Source of the DNA: Botrimarina mediterranea
GTDB taxonomy: Bacteria; Planctomycetota; Planctomycetia; Pirellulales; Lacipirellulaceae
NCBI RefSeq assembly: GCF_007753265.1
Contig: NZ_CP036349.1
Location: forward strand, 5,764,862 to 5,828,861
Reading direction: 5' to 3'
Length of the DNA: 64,000 nt
The translations under genes and the position numbers were made by a program. Each line of letters starts with the position of its first letter. Position 1 is the first letter of the stretch. Shown here piece by piece: positions 17,995 through 27,060 of the stretch. A model generated the notes under the pieces. That model ran no database searches and was not told where the DNA came from. It saw nothing but the letters and a program-made list of their open reading frames with translations.

Positions 17995-19230
17995 TCAGAA
18001 GCCGTCGAACCAATCTGCCTGCTGCGCCCGACGCTCGTCACGCAGGCTCGACGACGAATGGTCGCTGAGCGCCTCGCTCTTGCGACGCACCAGCTCGCGC
18101 ACGACTTCCGCCGAGGGCGAGTCGGGCAAGACCCGCTGCTGGGCCGGCGTGAGGCCCGCCCGATAGAGGTCGAGGAACTGCCGACGCTCGTCGAGCCGGT
18201 TGAGCTCCTCCTCCGCCGCCGCCAGCGCAGCGATGTCGCTCTGCTTCAGCCCCATCACCGCCGATTGCAACGAACGCAGCGCCGAGTTGTAGCCACGAAT
18301 GTCGGCCGACAGCTGCCTGAGGTTCACCTTTGACGAACGCGATCGGTACGACTGGCGGTACTCGGGACGCCGCGTCTCGTGCCTGCTGCCAGAACGCAGC
18401 GGATTGGGGCTCGCGGACGGATCGTCGGCGAACGGGTCGCGCCACTCCAGTGGCGCCGCCGAGGGGTGTTGCGACCACTTGCTGCGCTGTGGTGCATTGG
18501 AATCGGACCCGAACGCTTCGGGCTCGGGCACAACGGGCTTCGCCGTCGCCCGGGGGCCGGCGAACTGGCTCGGCGTCGGCTCGGCGTCGCGCGGCGATCG
18601 TCGGAGCGGGTTCACCGAGGTCTCGGGCCGGGCTCTCGTAGGCTCGGCGTCATTGACGTACGGATTGTTAATCGTGGCCACGGGGTCGCTCACCTTGAGT
18701 CGTGAACGCTCCGGCTCGACCACGGACGTCGTCTTGGGCCCGGCCGCGTCGCGAACCGGCGAAGTAGTTGCCGTCGGGTCGACCACTCCGGCTCCCGTTG
18801 ACGGCGAAGACTTGTCGGCGGGAACCACTTCGGCGGGCTCGCCGGGTTCTTCGAACCGCGGCGCTTCGGGTTGGCGCCGCTCGAAATCGGGAGCGGCGGG
18901 GAATTCGCCCGATCCGCCCGGCATCACAGCGCGGATCGCCGCGTCGAGCCAATCGGCCATCCGATCGAGGTTCTCCGGCGACGCCTTCTCCTCGCCGTTG
19001 GGAGCGATCTGGTTCCAAACCGAGAGGACCTTCTCGGCCGCCGCCCGCTGCGACGCCAGCGCGGGCGGGTAGTGTTGATAGCGACGATAGATCTGCTGCG
19101 CTAGGGCGTCGACGCGATCTTGCAGCGACGGCTCCGGTTGGCCGCTCGCCAGCTCTCGACCCTCTTGCGCGGAGGCGCCGACACACAGACCCAGCGCGAG
19201 CGTTGCGGCGATTAGCGTCCGTATCAACAT
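17995..19230 (-). CDS. Exported protein of unknown function with disordered centre
   Basis: 411 residues. The signal peptide (TLIAATLALGLCVGASA) is cleaved around residue 21. The first ordered part (LQDRVDALAQQIYRRYQHYP and AAAEKVLSVWNQIAP) is helical, followed by a Pro/Glu/Arg-rich disordered region of about 180 residues. The C-terminal part is again helical and charged (LRQLSADIRGYNSALRSLQS, then EEELNRLDERRQFLDLYRAG), possibly a coiled coil. I do not recognise the family. The long 5' gap (19231-19711) suggests a separate promoter. It might be an envelope linker or scaffold, but that is a guess from architecture. Confidence 0.65.
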   Translation of the reverse strand: MLIRTLIAATLALGLCVGASAQEGRELASGQPEPSLQDRVDALAQQIYRRYQHYPPALASQRAAAEKVLSVWNQIAPNGEEKASPENLDRMADWLDAAIRAVMPGGSGEFPAAPDFERRQPEAPRFEEPGEPAEVVPADKSSPSTGAGVVDPTATTSPVRDAAGPKTTSVVEPERSRLKVSDPVATINNPYVNDAEPTRARPETSVNPLRRSPRDAEPTPSQFAGPRATAKPVVPEPEAFGSDSNAPQRSKWSQHPSAAPLEWRDPFADDPSASPNPLRSGSRHETRRPEYRQSYRSRSSKVNLRQLSADIRGYNSALRSLQSAVMGLKQSDIAALAAAEEELNRLDERRQFLDLYRAGLTPAQQRVLPDSPSAEVVRELVRRKSEALSDHSSSSLRDERRAQQADWFDGF

Positions 19231-19711
19231 GGCGATTGCAATGAGCGTCGGAAATAACGCAGTGAGTTGGAGAGCGTTGGGATTGGTGGATCGCGGCCCA
19301 CTTCCAGCGGCTGGGGAACCATAGAGCGCCCCGTCGAGCAGTCAAACAACTAGCATTGAGTTCAGGACACAAACAACAAAACCCCAAGCGAGTTTGGGGG
19401 TAATGGCGATCAACCGGAAAGAGCGGAGTTGAGAGGGCGCCCTTCTCTCTTTTTCCCGTTCCCCGCTAGCGTTTTCTCGCATCTCCATTCGGGGGGATCG
19501 CCGAGATACTACACAGCGACGACGGGCCACGCCCCACGGACCGTCATTTGTCGCAAGCGGCCGAGACCAGCCATTGCGGGCAGGGCGATAGCTGGTCGGG
19601 CGCCTCGAAACCACATCATTGCGACTCACCTAACGGCTAGTCCCGACCGATCGCTGCTGCCCCTTGGTCTCTGTCGATTCACCCGAATCGTCCGTACCGA
19701 GTGGGGTAGAA
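19231..19711. other. Divergent intergenic region, 481 bases
   Basis: It separates the minus-strand exported protein gene from the plus-strand regulator. The only structure seen is a small hairpin CCCCAA-GCGAGT-TTGGGG at 19383-19400, and a GGGCGCCC palindrome followed by TTCTCTCTTTTT near 19436-19456. Promoters for both genes must lie here, but I could not fix -35/-10 boxes. No open frame with plausible coding content was found. Confidence 0.5.
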
Positions 19712-19714
19712 GTG

Positions 19715-20479
19715 ATGCAGGCAATTTATCAAGCATTTGAAGATTTCTCGGGCGCCGAGCAGCGCCCGTGCCAGACGGTGCTTGTCGGCGCGCTGGGAGT
19801 AACACCCTACTGGCACGACGCGGCCGGCAAGCTGCGGTTGCCGCTCTTACAAGCGCCAACCGTCGAAGAGGCCGACCGCGCCCTGGCGAGCGAATCGCCG
19901 GCAGTCGTGGTGGCGCCGCTCGCCCTCTTCATGGACGGCGCGTCGATGGAATCGGCGTGCCGCTGGCTCTCGACGGCCGCGGTGGTCGTCGTCACCGACA
20001 CCGAAGCCAACGCCGCCCTGTGGCGCCAGCTCGCCTGGGACGCGTTGACGCCCCCGCCATCGGCCGACGTCGCCGCTGCCACGCTCACCCGGGCCCTCAC
20101 CGAAGCGAACCGTCGTAGCAAACAGCGTCAACTGATCGCTACCTACGCGCACCGGCTCGCCTCGCTCACCCGGAACGAACGCGACGTGCTCGACGCCGTC
20201 TGCGAAGGCCGCCTCAACAAGCAGATCGCCAGCGAACTCAACGTCAGCGTCCGGACAATCGAACAACGCCGGCGCCGCGTCTTCGACAAGATGGGCGTCG
20301 ATTCGGCGGTCCCCCTCGCGGCGCTGACGGCGGTCGTACAAACCCTCAGCGAGCAGAACAACCGTCGGCGTCGAGCGCCCTCGCCGCCGCCAACGTTGCC
20401 ACGGATGCACCACGCCGCCATGCCGCCGTCCGCCACACCGATGGTGCTCGCCTCGTTGGCCATCGCCGGGATGAACTAG
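19715..20479 (+). CDS. LuxR/FixJ-type regulator with degenerate receiver-like domain
   Basis: About 254 residues from ATG 19715 (a GTG at 19712 directly precedes it). The N-terminal 130 residues look like a receiver fold that lacks the acidic pocket and phospho-acceptor Asp of true response regulators: the segments VLVGALG, VVVAPLALF and VVVVTD mark the strands. Residues about 148-205 are a LuxR-type helix-turn-helix: LTRNERDVLDAVCEGRLNKQ then IASELNVSVRTIEQRRRRVF. A basic Pro-rich tail follows. It probably binds DNA without phosphorylation control. No histidine kinase gene is near. It converges on the radical SAM gene with a 17-base gap. Confidence 0.85.
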   Translation: MQAIYQAFEDFSGAEQRPCQTVLVGALGVTPYWHDAAGKLRLPLLQAPTVEEADRALASESPAVVVAPLALFMDGASMESACRWLSTAAVVVVTDTEANAALWRQLAWDALTPPPSADVAAATLTRALTEANRRSKQRQLIATYAHRLASLTRNERDVLDAVCEGRLNKQIASELNVSVRTIEQRRRRVFDKMGVDSAVPLAALTAVVQTLSEQNNRRRRAPSPPPTLPRMHHAAMPPSATPMVLASLAIAGMN

Positions 20480-20496
20480 CCAACTCCGAATCGCCT

Positions 20497-21663
20497 TCAA
20501 AACAGCGCCAGCTGCCGCTCCGCCGAGGGCGGTCGGAACGACGCGCTGCTGAGCGGCTCGGGCGATCGCTGGAGGCCTTCGCGGTTGGCGAACACCGAGA
20601 ACGTCCGCGCGATCTGGCCGGCGTACGCGCCGCTCCCCGCCATGCGGTGGCCGAACCGCGGGTCGTTCCACCGCCCGCCCCTGGCGCCGCGGATAAGGGC
20701 CTCGACCTTCGGCGCGCGGTCCGGCTCGCAGCGACGCAGCCACTCGATGAAGACGTCTCGCACCGAACTGGCCAGCCGCAGCAGCGTGTAGCTCGCCGAC
20801 GCGGCGCCCGCGTCGCGCGCCGCAGCGAGCAGATGCGGGACCTCGTGGTCGTTGAGCCCCGGGATCATCGGCGCGACCATCGCGTGTGTCGGGATGCCGG
20901 CCGCCGTCAACTCGGCGATCGCCTCGAGCCGCGCGGTTGGCGTGCTGGTGCGGGGCTCCATCTTCCGGGCCAGCTTCTCGTCGAGCGTCGTCAGCGACAC
21001 CGCGACCACCACCGCCTTGTGCCGGGCCAGCTCCGCCAGCAGGTCGATGTCGCGGGTCACCAAGGCGTTCTTGGTGACGACTCCCACCGGCTGCCGGCAC
21101 TCGGCCGCCACCGCCAGACACCCCCTGGTGATCTCCAGGCGGCTCTCCAAGGGCTGGTAGCAGTCGGTGACTCCCGAGAAGACGATCGGCTCGGGACGCC
21201 ACCGCGGCCTCGCCAGCCACTTCCGGAGCAGCTCGGGCGCGTCGGTCTTGGCGACGATCCGCGTCTCGAACCCCAGGCCCGCGTCCGAGCCCAAGAACTC
21301 GTGCGACGGCCGGGCGTAGCAGTAGGCACAGCCGTGCTCGCAGCCCCGGTACGGGTTCACGCTCCAGCGGAACGGCAGGTCGGGGCTGTCGTTGCGGTTG
21401 ACGATCGACTGCGACCGGTCCCCCTCGATGGTGGTGCGTAGCTTGGCCGCCCCGCTGCTTGACGATCCGTCCAGCAGACCATGCGACGCCAAGAAATCGG
21501 CGTCTTCGGCGACTTGCTCCCAGTCGGCCTCGGTGCGGACCGCTTCGTGCGGATTCGCCGGGCGAAACGCGCTGCCGCGTCCCGTCCAGCGGCCCACCGG
21601 CCCGGCCGGAAGCTTCAACTCAACCAAAACCGCAGGGCTCGACGACGACGTACTCGATAGCAT
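20497..21663 (-). CDS. PA0069-family radical SAM protein
   Basis: 388 residues from ATG 21663; a TTG six codons upstream is less likely. The iron-sulfur motif is C108-x3-C112-x2-C115 in GCEHGCAYCYARPSH, followed by IVFSGVTDCYQPLE and SLTTLDEKLARKMEPRTS, both typical of the spore-photoproduct-lyase-like PA0069/Rv2578c group. These enzymes cleave S-adenosylmethionine to a 5'-deoxyadenosyl radical. The reaction and substrate of this group are not known. The start and the divergent fxsA gene share about 130 bases of upstream DNA. Confidence 0.92.
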   Translation of the reverse strand: MLSSTSSSSPAVLVELKLPAGPVGRWTGRGSAFRPANPHEAVRTEADWEQVAEDADFLASHGLLDGSSSSGAAKLRTTIEGDRSQSIVNRNDSPDLPFRWSVNPYRGCEHGCAYCYARPSHEFLGSDAGLGFETRIVAKTDAPELLRKWLARPRWRPEPIVFSGVTDCYQPLESRLEITRGCLAVAAECRQPVGVVTKNALVTRDIDLLAELARHKAVVVAVSLTTLDEKLARKMEPRTSTPTARLEAIAELTAAGIPTHAMVAPMIPGLNDHEVPHLLAAARDAGAASASYTLLRLASSVRDVFIEWLRRCEPDRAPKVEALIRGARGGRWNDPRFGHRMAGSGAYAGQIARTFSVFANREGLQRSPEPLSSASFRPPSAERQLALF

Positions 21664-21796
21664 AGGACACGTCCTCCGCAAGTTGACCGACCGATCGGCG
21701 GGACCCGAACAACCAACTGAACAGACGTAGTATACACAAGTTCACTGCTCGGGTCAAGGTTTCCCCGACCACAGCAACCACCAAAATCCATAAAAA

Positions 21797-22297
21797 GTGC
21801 TGCTAACTCTAGTTCTGCTGTTCACCGTCTTGCCGCTCGCCGAGCTGTTCTTGCTCTACAAGCTCGGCCAGGAGATCGGCGTGTTGCCGACGATCGCCAT
21901 CGCCCTCGGCACGGGCGTCGTCGGCGCGTCGCTCGCCAAGGCGCAGGGGCTGGCGACGCTCAGCAAGCTCTCGCAACAACTGCGGTCTCGTGAGCAGCCC
22001 GCCGACACGCTCTTCGACGGCGCCCTGATCCTCATCGCCGGCGTGATGCTGATCACTCCCGGCGTGATCACCGACGTCACCGGCTTCCTGCTCCTCGTCC
22101 CGCCGGTGAGGTCGATCCTCAAGCCGCTCATCGCCAAGGCGCTGCGCCGCAACGTCCGCAGCCAAGACGCCGGACCTGGCGTGAAGGTTTGGACCTTCGG
22201 CTCAAGGATCGGCTCATCCGTCGATCAAGCGCCGCCGCCGAAAGACCGCGTCATCGAAGCCGAAGTCATCGACGTCCGCACCCGCGACGCCGAGTAG
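21797..22297 (+). CDS. fxsA: FxsA family membrane protein
   Basis: 166 residues, starting at GTG 21797. The first segment LLTLVLLFTVLPLAELFLLY, the glycine-rich IALGTGVVGASLAKAQGL and the segment ILIAGVMLITPGVITDVTGF are diagnostic of FxsA. It is an inner-membrane protein with about three to four helices and a soluble basic C-terminus. In E. coli its overexpression interferes with phage T7 exclusion by F; its normal role is unclear. The TAG stop at 22295 forms part of a GTCCGC-type repeat (22294-22317). Confidence 0.9.
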   Translation: MLLTLVLLFTVLPLAELFLLYKLGQEIGVLPTIAIALGTGVVGASLAKAQGLATLSKLSQQLRSREQPADTLFDGALILIAGVMLITPGVITDVTGFLLLVPPVRSILKPLIAKALRRNVRSQDAGPGVKVWTFGSRIGSSVDQAPPPKDRVIEAEVIDVRTRDAE

Positions 22298-22317
22298 CGC
22301 CGCTGCGCGGACTGTGG
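22294..22317. repeat. Degenerate GGTCCGC-TGT-GCGGACC element at the fxsA stop codon
   Basis: The sequence GTAGCGCCGCTGCGCGGACT, in which TAG is the stop of fxsA, resembles the better preserved copies at 31953 and 44962. It is the left partner of an inverted pair with 23529-23553. Confidence 0.6.
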
Positions 22318-22694
22318 ATAGTGGTTGGCAATTTATTGCGTCGGGTGGCAAGGGTCGTAGGCGTCAGCCGGAGCCCCCGGAGCAGTGGAATGGGCGTCGC
22401 CACAAAGCTTCGCCGCGGGCTCCGCTAGGTTGCGACCCCAGCCAACCAGAATAAGTGGACATCGCCGCTACGTCTTAAACTACGTCGAACGATGAAGCCT
22501 CAGCGCGAAGCAGGCTGGCCAGAATATGTCGGTCTGAGCAACCGCACGACTTCTTCCGCACTCGTTTTTGATTAGGATTTAATCGTCATGGGATGATACC
22601 TCCAAGGTACCCAGAAGAACCATTCGGCCTCTGACGAGCTATTCAGTAGAAGCTTTGAAGGTCATCATTTTCTTGACGCAAAGAGGTGGTCCGG
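22318..22694. other. Non-coding stretch upstream of the orphan secreted protein
   Basis: About 380 bases, visibly richer in A and T than the rest of the window, without a supported gene or RNA. A GAGGTGGT purine run at 22683 just before the start at 22695 may serve as ribosome binding site. The word GGAGCCCCCGGAGCAGTGG near 22360 hints at a decayed palindrome. Confidence 0.4.
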
Positions 22695-23189
22695 ATGTTG
22701 CGAACGCTCGCGAAACTTGCCTTCTGCGTGTGTGTTAGCACGGCTCACGTCACTGCGAGTAGCGCTGAAGAGAACACGTCAGAGGGGCCGTCAGTTTCAA
22801 TTGACGTGATTGCGTTAGGGCCAGAAAAGTCCGGGAGCATGCAAGCAAAGGGGAGTGTTTTAGAGGACGGGTCGGGCGGGGTGCTAGGCCCCAGTATAGA
22901 CGCTGGAATCTCAAAAGATGGACGTATGACCATCAAATACAAGTGGGTTATAAGCACAGACCCCCCCAGAGATTCGACGGTTACTTTGACGAATCTAGGG
23001 GGAGGAAGTTGTCTTGTTCAGGTCAAGACAACTTCGCCGATTCGGCTCTCAGTCCCGACTGGCGTTTCCGTGCTCTGCCCGTGTTGCATGCAGCCTTACA
23101 CGGAGAAAAGAGCGTTTGTTGTCGATAGGGCGTTACGACTTCAACTTTCGAACATGCCCAAGGCAGAGGGCACGCCCACGTCGGATTAG
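22695..23189 (+). CDS. Orphan secreted protein with CPCC motif
   Basis: 164 residues from ATG 22695, which follows an AGAGGTGG ribosome-binding-like sequence. The N-terminus (MLRTLAKLAFCVCVSTAHVT) is a signal peptide cut around ASSA. The mature part has a GSMQAKGSVLEDGSGGVLG segment, a beta-rich centre and VLCPCCMQPY near residue 137, which could bind metal or form a disulfide. I do not recognise the family. Codon usage is less GC-biased than its neighbours, and the gene sits between inverted repeats (22294-22317 and 23529-23553), which suggests a transferred or young gene. Confidence 0.55.
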   Translation: MLRTLAKLAFCVCVSTAHVTASSAEENTSEGPSVSIDVIALGPEKSGSMQAKGSVLEDGSGGVLGPSIDAGISKDGRMTIKYKWVISTDPPRDSTVTLTNLGGGSCLVQVKTTSPIRLSVPTGVSVLCPCCMQPYTEKRAFVVDRALRLQLSNMPKAEGTPTSD

Positions 23190-23528
23190 GTTGCGCCGGG
23201 TACGCAATTGCGCGGGCGTTCCGTCGATCCTGCCTAGACCCCGGGAGAGGAGCACCTCGCCAGTCCGACCGAGCCTAATCTACCAATCGCAAGACGCACT
23301 GCGGACACTAATCGCAAGCGCCTTCAGTTGACTGACAGATGCTCAATCCGAGTTATCGCCAAATCTGCTGAGGCGTGAAACTCCTAAGCAACGTGGCTCA
23401 AGGCAAGATCGCACGATGACGAGCAACGCCAATCGGCGCCCATAAGGAAGCGGCGTCCGTCACTCTCCTGGCGATGACGCTTTCGGCTCGCCTCGGTCAG
23501 TGAGTGGCCGCAACAACAGTGCTCCCAC
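23190..23528. other. Non-coding stretch after the orphan secreted protein
   Basis: About 340 bases without a convincing gene. A fragment TGACGCTTTCGGCTCGCC at 23475 looks like a decayed right arm of the GGCGAGCCGG palindromes. Nothing else was identified. Confidence 0.4.
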
Positions 23529-23553
23529 CGCCCTCAGCGGTCCGCACAGCAGA
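23529..23553. repeat. GGTCCGC-type element after the BshC-like gene
   Basis: CGGTCCGCACAGCAGACGCT followed by ACA, the reverse orientation of the copy at 22294. Read on the minus strand it begins GTAGCG, where TAG is the stop codon of the gene at 23556, so again a repeat copy begins at a stop codon. Confidence 0.6.
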
Positions 23554-25226
23554 CGCTACAAGGTTGCGAGCTTACTCAACCGCTCGTAGATGTTCTCAGC
23601 GGAGAAGAGGCAGAACGAGTGCTCGCGGCTGTCGAGCACCGCCGCGGCGCGGAGGCCGGCGGTCGCGGTGGCGAGCCGATGCTCAATCTCGCGGCGGCGA
23701 TCGACAAGCGACTCCGCCATCGCGCGGTTAGCGGCGGTGATCGCGGTGTGGCGCTCGGCGGCGTTGTCCGGCGTCTTCTCGGTTTCGATCCAGTGCTGCT
23801 TCTCCGCCGCGGCTTCGTGGTCGGGCGCAAACCGCTCGGGGTGATAGTCGAGGTCGCGGAGCATCTGCGCCAACTCGCGGCGGTCGGCTTCGCTGGGCGC
23901 GTCGTGCTCAATCGGCAGGCGGAGCGTCGCCGTCATCGTGGCGTGCTCCGGAGGGCGCACGCCCAGCAGCCGCTCGGCGAAGCGGTCGGTCACCTGGTCG
24001 TACTTCGCGCCGCCGATGCCGTGCAAAAAGAGGTCGGCGAGCGCCAACCGGCAGTAAAGCGTCGTCACCAGCGCCCGGCTGCGGAGCTTGACGCCTCGGG
24101 CGCGGAGCTCGGTGAGCGCTTGCACGACATCGTCGGCGTCGGCGGGGAGCGTGGCCTCCCAGCCCTGACGGTCGGTGAGCCGGATCGTGTTGGCGATCGG
24201 GCGTACGTAGACAGGGCGGCGCGTCGGTGCGGCGTCGGACCAGACCCATAGCGGCGCCTCGACCCAGCCGTCCTGGCGGTGCAGATCGGGGAGCGGCTGG
24301 GCCGCGTTCTTGAGCCCGTGAGCCAATCGGTACTCGGCAAGCGCCGCGTTGTACGCCGCCGCGGTTTGCTCGGACCGCAAGAACATCTCAGCCGCCAATC
24401 GCCGGAACCCCTCACTGTCGGCGACTTCGCTAAACGGCAGTTCGAGCGTGTGGCTCCCCCAGCTGCGCTCGAGCTTGTGACGCGGCGTCGAAAGCAACGC
24501 CGACACACAGTCACAGCCAACCGCCGTGGCGTGCTTCCACAGATGGGTTACCAACGGATCGGCGACGAACGGCGCCACGGCTTCAGCGACTCGCGCGGGG
24601 AACGACTCGAACGTCGCCTGGTCCAACAGCCGCCGCTGTTCGAAAGGGATCGCCGCGGCGCGCTGGTCGTAAGCGATCGGCTCGCGGCGCGGCGTGGCGT
24701 GCGAGCCTGTCGGCGTAAGCACGCTCGCCGAACGGCAGAGATCGCTGTCGATGATGACATGTAGACCGAGACCGCCCGACGCCTTCGCCAGCGAGTCCAA
24801 AGCGAAGTTCTTGAACCACACGCCGGGGTGGAACAGCTCAGGCTGATGGCCGGAGAGGACGATCGGGCCGTCGATGACGGTCGCGACGTCGGCGTAAGCG
24901 CTGGTGTAGCGCGCGGCGGCGTCGACGAGATGTTGCCGCGCCGAGCCGGCGAGCTTCGCTAGGGGGCCGCCCCCCAGCCTGGCGTCGCCGATCTTGCGTG
25001 GCTGCCGCAAGCGATCGAGCAGCTCGGGCCAACCCGGCGCCACTAGCGCGGCGTCGTCGGCGGCAGGCGCTTTGTAGCGCGCGTACTCCGTAGCCGACCG
25101 GTCGATCGACTCACTGGAGGCCCGGTCGCCATCCGCGGGAGTCTGTCCGGCGCGAGCCCCGCTCCCACGAATCGCGTCGCGCGTTCGCCGTTGCTCGGTG
25201 CGGAGTTGGGACTCGGAAGCCGCCAT
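23554..25226 (-). CDS. Unknown protein with BshC-like motif
   Basis: About 556 residues; the true start may lie inside, since the first 60 residues are Arg/Ala-rich and unstructured. The most distinctive motif is VLSGHQPELFHPGVWFKNFA, which resembles the VVTGQQPGLFGGPLY segment of BshC, the enzyme that adds cysteine in bacillithiol synthesis; LHVIIDSDLC follows where BshC has its second conserved strand. The last 100 residues are a charged helical region, as in BshC's coiled coil. The similarity is weak, and a different reaction is possible. The ATG lies two bases from the stop of the upstream glycosyltransferase gene, so the two are co-transcribed. Confidence 0.6.
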
Positions 25227-25227
25227 A

Positions 25228-26046
25228 TTAGCCTACGGCGGGGACAGCGACGCCCGGCGCGACAAGGCCGGCGCACGGATCGAAGTCGGCGGCGGGGTGT
25301 CGCACGCCGGCGCGGGCTTGCGCGCGGTCGATCACCTCGCGGTAATGACGGAGGCGGCGCTGCGCGTCGTCGAGCTCGCCGCCGAAGCTCCGCTTCTCGT
25401 CGAGATAGATCAGCGGCACCGCGGCCTCGATCACATTGAGACCATGGTAGGCGGCCTGCACCCACAGCTCGAGCGGCATCGCGTAGCCGTCTTCACGCAG
25501 CTGCAACGGTCGCAGCGCCGCGACGCGGTAGGCCTTGAAGCCGCAGAACGCGTCGGTCAGCGAGAACCCGAGACGCTCGTTGATCTCGCGCGTGATGGTC
25601 TGGTTGATCGCCTTGCGGTCTTGCGGCGCGGCGAGCCCGCTGGCGGTCGAGTCGGCGAGATAGCGGCTGCCCGACACGATATCGACGTCGCCCTTGCACA
25701 TCGCGGCGAGCTCGCGGATGCGCTGCGGCTCGTGCTGCCCGTCGCAGTCGATCGTCACCAGAAGGTCATAACCGTGCTTCTTGGCGTAGCAGAACGCCGT
25801 CCGCATCGCGGCGCCGTAGCCGCGGTTGGGATCGTGCGTCACGACTTGGATGTCGTCCCGCGAAGCTAGCAACCGCGGCGTGTCGTCGCTGGAGCCGTCA
25901 TCCACCACGAGGACGTCGTCGGCGTGCCGCACCACCTCGTCGAGGACCTTCGGGAGATGCTCCTGCTCGTTGTAGACCGGCAGAGCCGTCAGCAGTCGTT
26001 GTGAACGCACGGAAGGGCCTCGGTGGGATAGCGGGGTAGGAACCAC
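25228..26046 (-). CDS. Glycosyltransferase family 2, dolichyl-phosphate-mannose-synthase-like
   Basis: 272 residues if translation starts at GTG 26046; GTG 26010 is an alternative just before the conserved core. The GT-A fold is shown by LLTALPVYNEQEHLPKVL, LVVDDGSSDDTP and the metal-binding TIDCDGQHEP, followed by DIVSGSRYL and FCGFKAYR. It probably transfers a sugar from a nucleotide sugar to a lipid phosphate or glycan at the cytoplasmic side of the membrane. No membrane helices are present. It is the first gene of a tight pair with the BshC-like gene downstream. Confidence 0.88.
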   Translation of the reverse strand: MVPTPLSHRGPSVRSQRLLTALPVYNEQEHLPKVLDEVVRHADDVLVVDDGSSDDTPRLLASRDDIQVVTHDPNRGYGAAMRTAFCYAKKHGYDLLVTIDCDGQHEPQRIRELAAMCKGDVDIVSGSRYLADSTASGLAAPQDRKAINQTITREINERLGFSLTDAFCGFKAYRVAALRPLQLREDGYAMPLELWVQAAYHGLNVIEAAVPLIYLDEKRSFGGELDDAQRRLRHYREVIDRAQARAGVRHPAADFDPCAGLVAPGVAVPAVG

Positions 26047-26145
26047 GGGCGGCGCCGGTGACGATTGCGGGCAGGTGATGCTTGAATCGGTCGGGCGACG
26101 GTGGTTGCCGTCAGGACAGTTTAGGCGCCGGCACGACCGACGCCA

Positions 26146-26195
26146 AAGAAAAACGCAACCCGCATGCCGTCAGACGGACTGTAGCGGGTCGCGTT
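26146..26195 (-). terminator. Intrinsic terminator overlapping the nif3 coding end
   Basis: On the minus strand the stem AACGCGACCCGC pairs with GCGGGTTGCGTT and is followed by TTTCTTTGG. Its left half lies inside the last codons of the Nif3-like gene (stop at 26170), so coding and termination signals share sequence. Confidence 0.75.
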
Positions 26196-26988
26196 CGGTT
26201 CGGCTTGCCGTCGCCTCGACGCCCGGCAGACCCGCCCGGAGGCGGTCGGCGAGCGTCTCGAGGGCGAACCGCTCGCTGGCGTAGTGACCCGTCAGGATCA
26301 CCCCCACGCCGAGCGACCGGCAGCGCAGGCACTCGTGGAAGCCCATTTCGCCGGTGAGAAACACGTCACAGCCCGCACGGACGGCAAGGTCCAGCAGAGA
26401 CCCGCCGCTGCCGCAGGCGATCGCGACCGTCGCCCCCCGGTCGATGTAGGAAACAACCTCGGGTGTTACGACGCGGACCTGCGGTTGGTTCGTGAGCTGC
26501 TTCACCCTTTCCGCCAGGGCGTCGAAATCCCCGCCCGGCCACCGGCCGACCCGCCCCACGCCGGCGCCGTCGGTGCGGTCTGGGGTGGGGGCAAGCGCAC
26601 GGGTCGCCGTCAGACCAAGCCGGTCGGCCCACTGCTGATTCACCCCACCCGCGGCGGAGTCGTAGGCCGTATGGGGGCTGTAGACCGCCACGCCCGCCCG
26701 GGCGAGCCGCCACAGCGAACCGCCGTCGACGCTCTCGGTCGTCAACGACTTCACGCCACGGAACGGCAACGGGTGATGCGTCACCACCAGGCTGGCGTCG
26801 GCGGCGATCGCTTCATCGACCACATCGGGCGACAGCGTGAGACACGTCAGCACACGGCTCAGCGGCGCCGCCGGATCGCCGACCAACAGACCGACGTTGT
26901 CCCACTCCTCCGCGAGCACGCACGGCGCGATCGATTCGAGCAGGCGGCAAGCGTCGGCGATGGTGGGCGTCGTCGGCATGCCAACCAT
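26170..26988 (-). CDS. Nif3-like dinuclear metal-binding protein (NGG1p-interacting factor family)
   Basis: 272 residues from ATG 26988 (or 270 from ATG 26980). Family motifs are present in order: EEWDNVGLLVGD, SLVVTHHPLPF with the metal-binding His pair, PHTAYDSAAGGVNQQWADRL, IACGSGGSLLDLA, DVFLTGEMGFHE and GVILTGHYASERF near the C-terminus, where His and Glu complete the dinuclear site. The family is universal, but its reaction is still unsettled (phosphatase or GTP cyclohydrolase I-like activities were proposed). The frame stays open upstream into the insertion sequence, which is why longer starts should be ignored. The IS lies 73 bases before the start. Confidence 0.93.
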   Translation of the reverse strand: MVGMPTTPTIADACRLLESIAPCVLAEEWDNVGLLVGDPAAPLSRVLTCLTLSPDVVDEAIAADASLVVTHHPLPFRGVKSLTTESVDGGSLWRLARAGVAVYSPHTAYDSAAGGVNQQWADRLGLTATRALAPTPDRTDGAGVGRVGRWPGGDFDALAERVKQLTNQPQVRVVTPEVVSYIDRGATVAIACGSGGSLLDLAVRAGCDVFLTGEMGFHECLRCRSLGVGVILTGHYASERFALETLADRLRAGLPGVEATASRTERDPLQSV

Positions 26989-27040
26989 CGTAAGGGGTTC
27001 GGTGACCCTTCTGTAGAGGCGCCGCCCACAAAGCAAAACA

Positions 27041-27060
27041 AAGGCGAGCCGGAAGCGTGA
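27041..27060. repeat. Left arm of a palindrome split by the insertion sequence
   Basis: AAGGCGAGCCGGAAGCGTGA is complementary to 28029-28048 with one mismatch (19 of 20). The arms directly abut both ends of the element, so the IS sits at the exact centre of the palindrome. Confidence 0.85.

Noticed and set aside
22318-22694. Possible tRNA or riboswitch upstream of the orphan gene
   Set aside because: No cloverleaf with a GTTC-type T-loop or a known aptamer core could be found.
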